Below are positions 63,901 through 64,000 of a stretch of 64,000 nucleotides of DNA, one piece after another. This DNA is from Glutamicibacter mishrai (GTDB lineage: Bacteria; Actinomycetota; Actinomycetes; Actinomycetales; Micrococcaceae): contig NZ_CP032549.1 of assembly GCF_012221945.1 (NCBI RefSeq), forward strand, positions 3,410,001-3,474,000. Reading direction: 5' to 3'. Below the pieces are notes generated by a model. The model ran no database searches. It had not been told where the DNA came from and saw nothing but the letters and a program-made list of their open reading frames with translations. Every line of letters starts with the position of its first letter. Within the stretch, counting starts at the first letter, position 1. Made by a program: the position numbers and the translations under genes.

Positions 63901-64000
63901 GTGCGAAAAGTATTGGCATTGTGCGCTACTGCCTCGGTTCTAGCCCTGGCAGCTTGCGGATCAGGTTCCTCCTCAGATCTGTCGTCGATCTCGGTCAAGC
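63901..64000 (+). CDS. Lipoprotein, N-terminal part (probably FKBP-type peptidyl-prolyl isomerase)
   Basis: GTG 63901 starts RKVLALCATASVLALAACGSG, a signal peptide with lipobox LAAC, then a Ser-rich linker. The remainder lies past the window end. In related actinobacteria pafA is often followed by an FKBP-type isomerase with just such an N-terminus, so that is the likely identity; it is inference from position. GAAAG precedes the start by 8 bases. Confidence 0.6.
   Translation, partial: MRKVLALCATASVLALAACGSGSSSDLSSISVK

Noticed and set aside
62562..63998. 478-codon leftward frame across pafA
   Set aside because: pafA is unmistakable on the other strand; the reverse frame is low-information shadow sequence.

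Overview
This window is chromosomal DNA of a moderately high-GC actinobacterium, most likely a member of the Micrococcaceae (Arthrobacter/Glutamicibacter type). The support is the gene content: mycothiol biosynthesis (mshA, mshC), a pupylation locus (arc/mpa, dop, pup, pafA), a MabA-type fabG, a FadE5-TetR-FadA2-FabG4-HtdX block in the order known from mycobacteria, actinobacterial small families (DUF2637, DUF3099, DUF5703), MptB-like mannosyltransferases and many GTG starts. I saw no IS element, prophage or CRISPR array; it reads as core chromosome with a few scars and local duplications.

Layout. 1-4 kb: the 5' end of yaaA, RNase P RNA (rnpB), a long-form GAPDH, a winged-helix (HTH_42-like) protein and peptide deformylase. 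4-7.6 kb: an acyl-CoA dehydrogenase upstream of def, a gene-poor stretch with a perfect SOS-box palindrome, a DUF2306 membrane protein, a duplicated tRNA-His gene with its promoter, and oligoribonuclease. 7.8-16.3 kb: two tandem GT-C mannosyltransferases, a VanZ-RDD fusion, a DUF2637 protein, a RelA/SpoT-domain protein, an ABC-F ATPase and a lipoprotein. 16.3-24.4 kb: SURF1, two small proteins, fabG plus an SDR, a VanW protein, serB, an ABC ATPase and TauE. 24.4-30.3 kb: SpoU methyltransferase, rpmE2, a lipoate-ligase homologue, pepN, and two truncated genes (a GntR/FCD regulator and nanE) fused head to head at a deletion scar. 30.4-34.9 kb: an unknown protein, a MocR regulator divergent from a DMT exporter, a DapA-family enzyme and a VOC protein. 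34.9-41.2 kb: the FadE5/FadA2/FabG4/HtdX fatty-acid block with its TetR regulator. 41.3-46 kb: mshA, proline iminopeptidase, tRNA-Leu, an NAD(P)-binding protein and an NRAMP-related transporter. 46-52 kb: a two-component system co-transcribed with a TAXI binding lipoprotein, an M20 peptidase and an acyl-CoA dehydrogenase-fold protein. 52-58.6 kb: uppP, mshC, PAC2, a HAD hydrolase, a site-2 protease and trmI. 58.8-64 kb: arc-dop-pup-pafA and the start of a probable FKBP lipoprotein.

The most coherent system is the pupylation locus. It encodes the unfoldase ring, the deamidase/depupylase, Pup ending in GGQ and the ligase. However, prcB and prcA are absent between pup and pafA, and the ATPase lacks the C-terminal QYL-type tail that docks on the 20S proteasome. 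This points to pupylation without proteasomal degradation. Other points of interest are the SOS box with no obvious SOS gene, the nan-locus deletion scar, head-to-head overlapping start codons of a MocR/DMT pair, an orphan TAXI protein with a two-component system, an NRAMP relative without the DPGN metal site, and several enzymes with displaced or missing catalytic residues.
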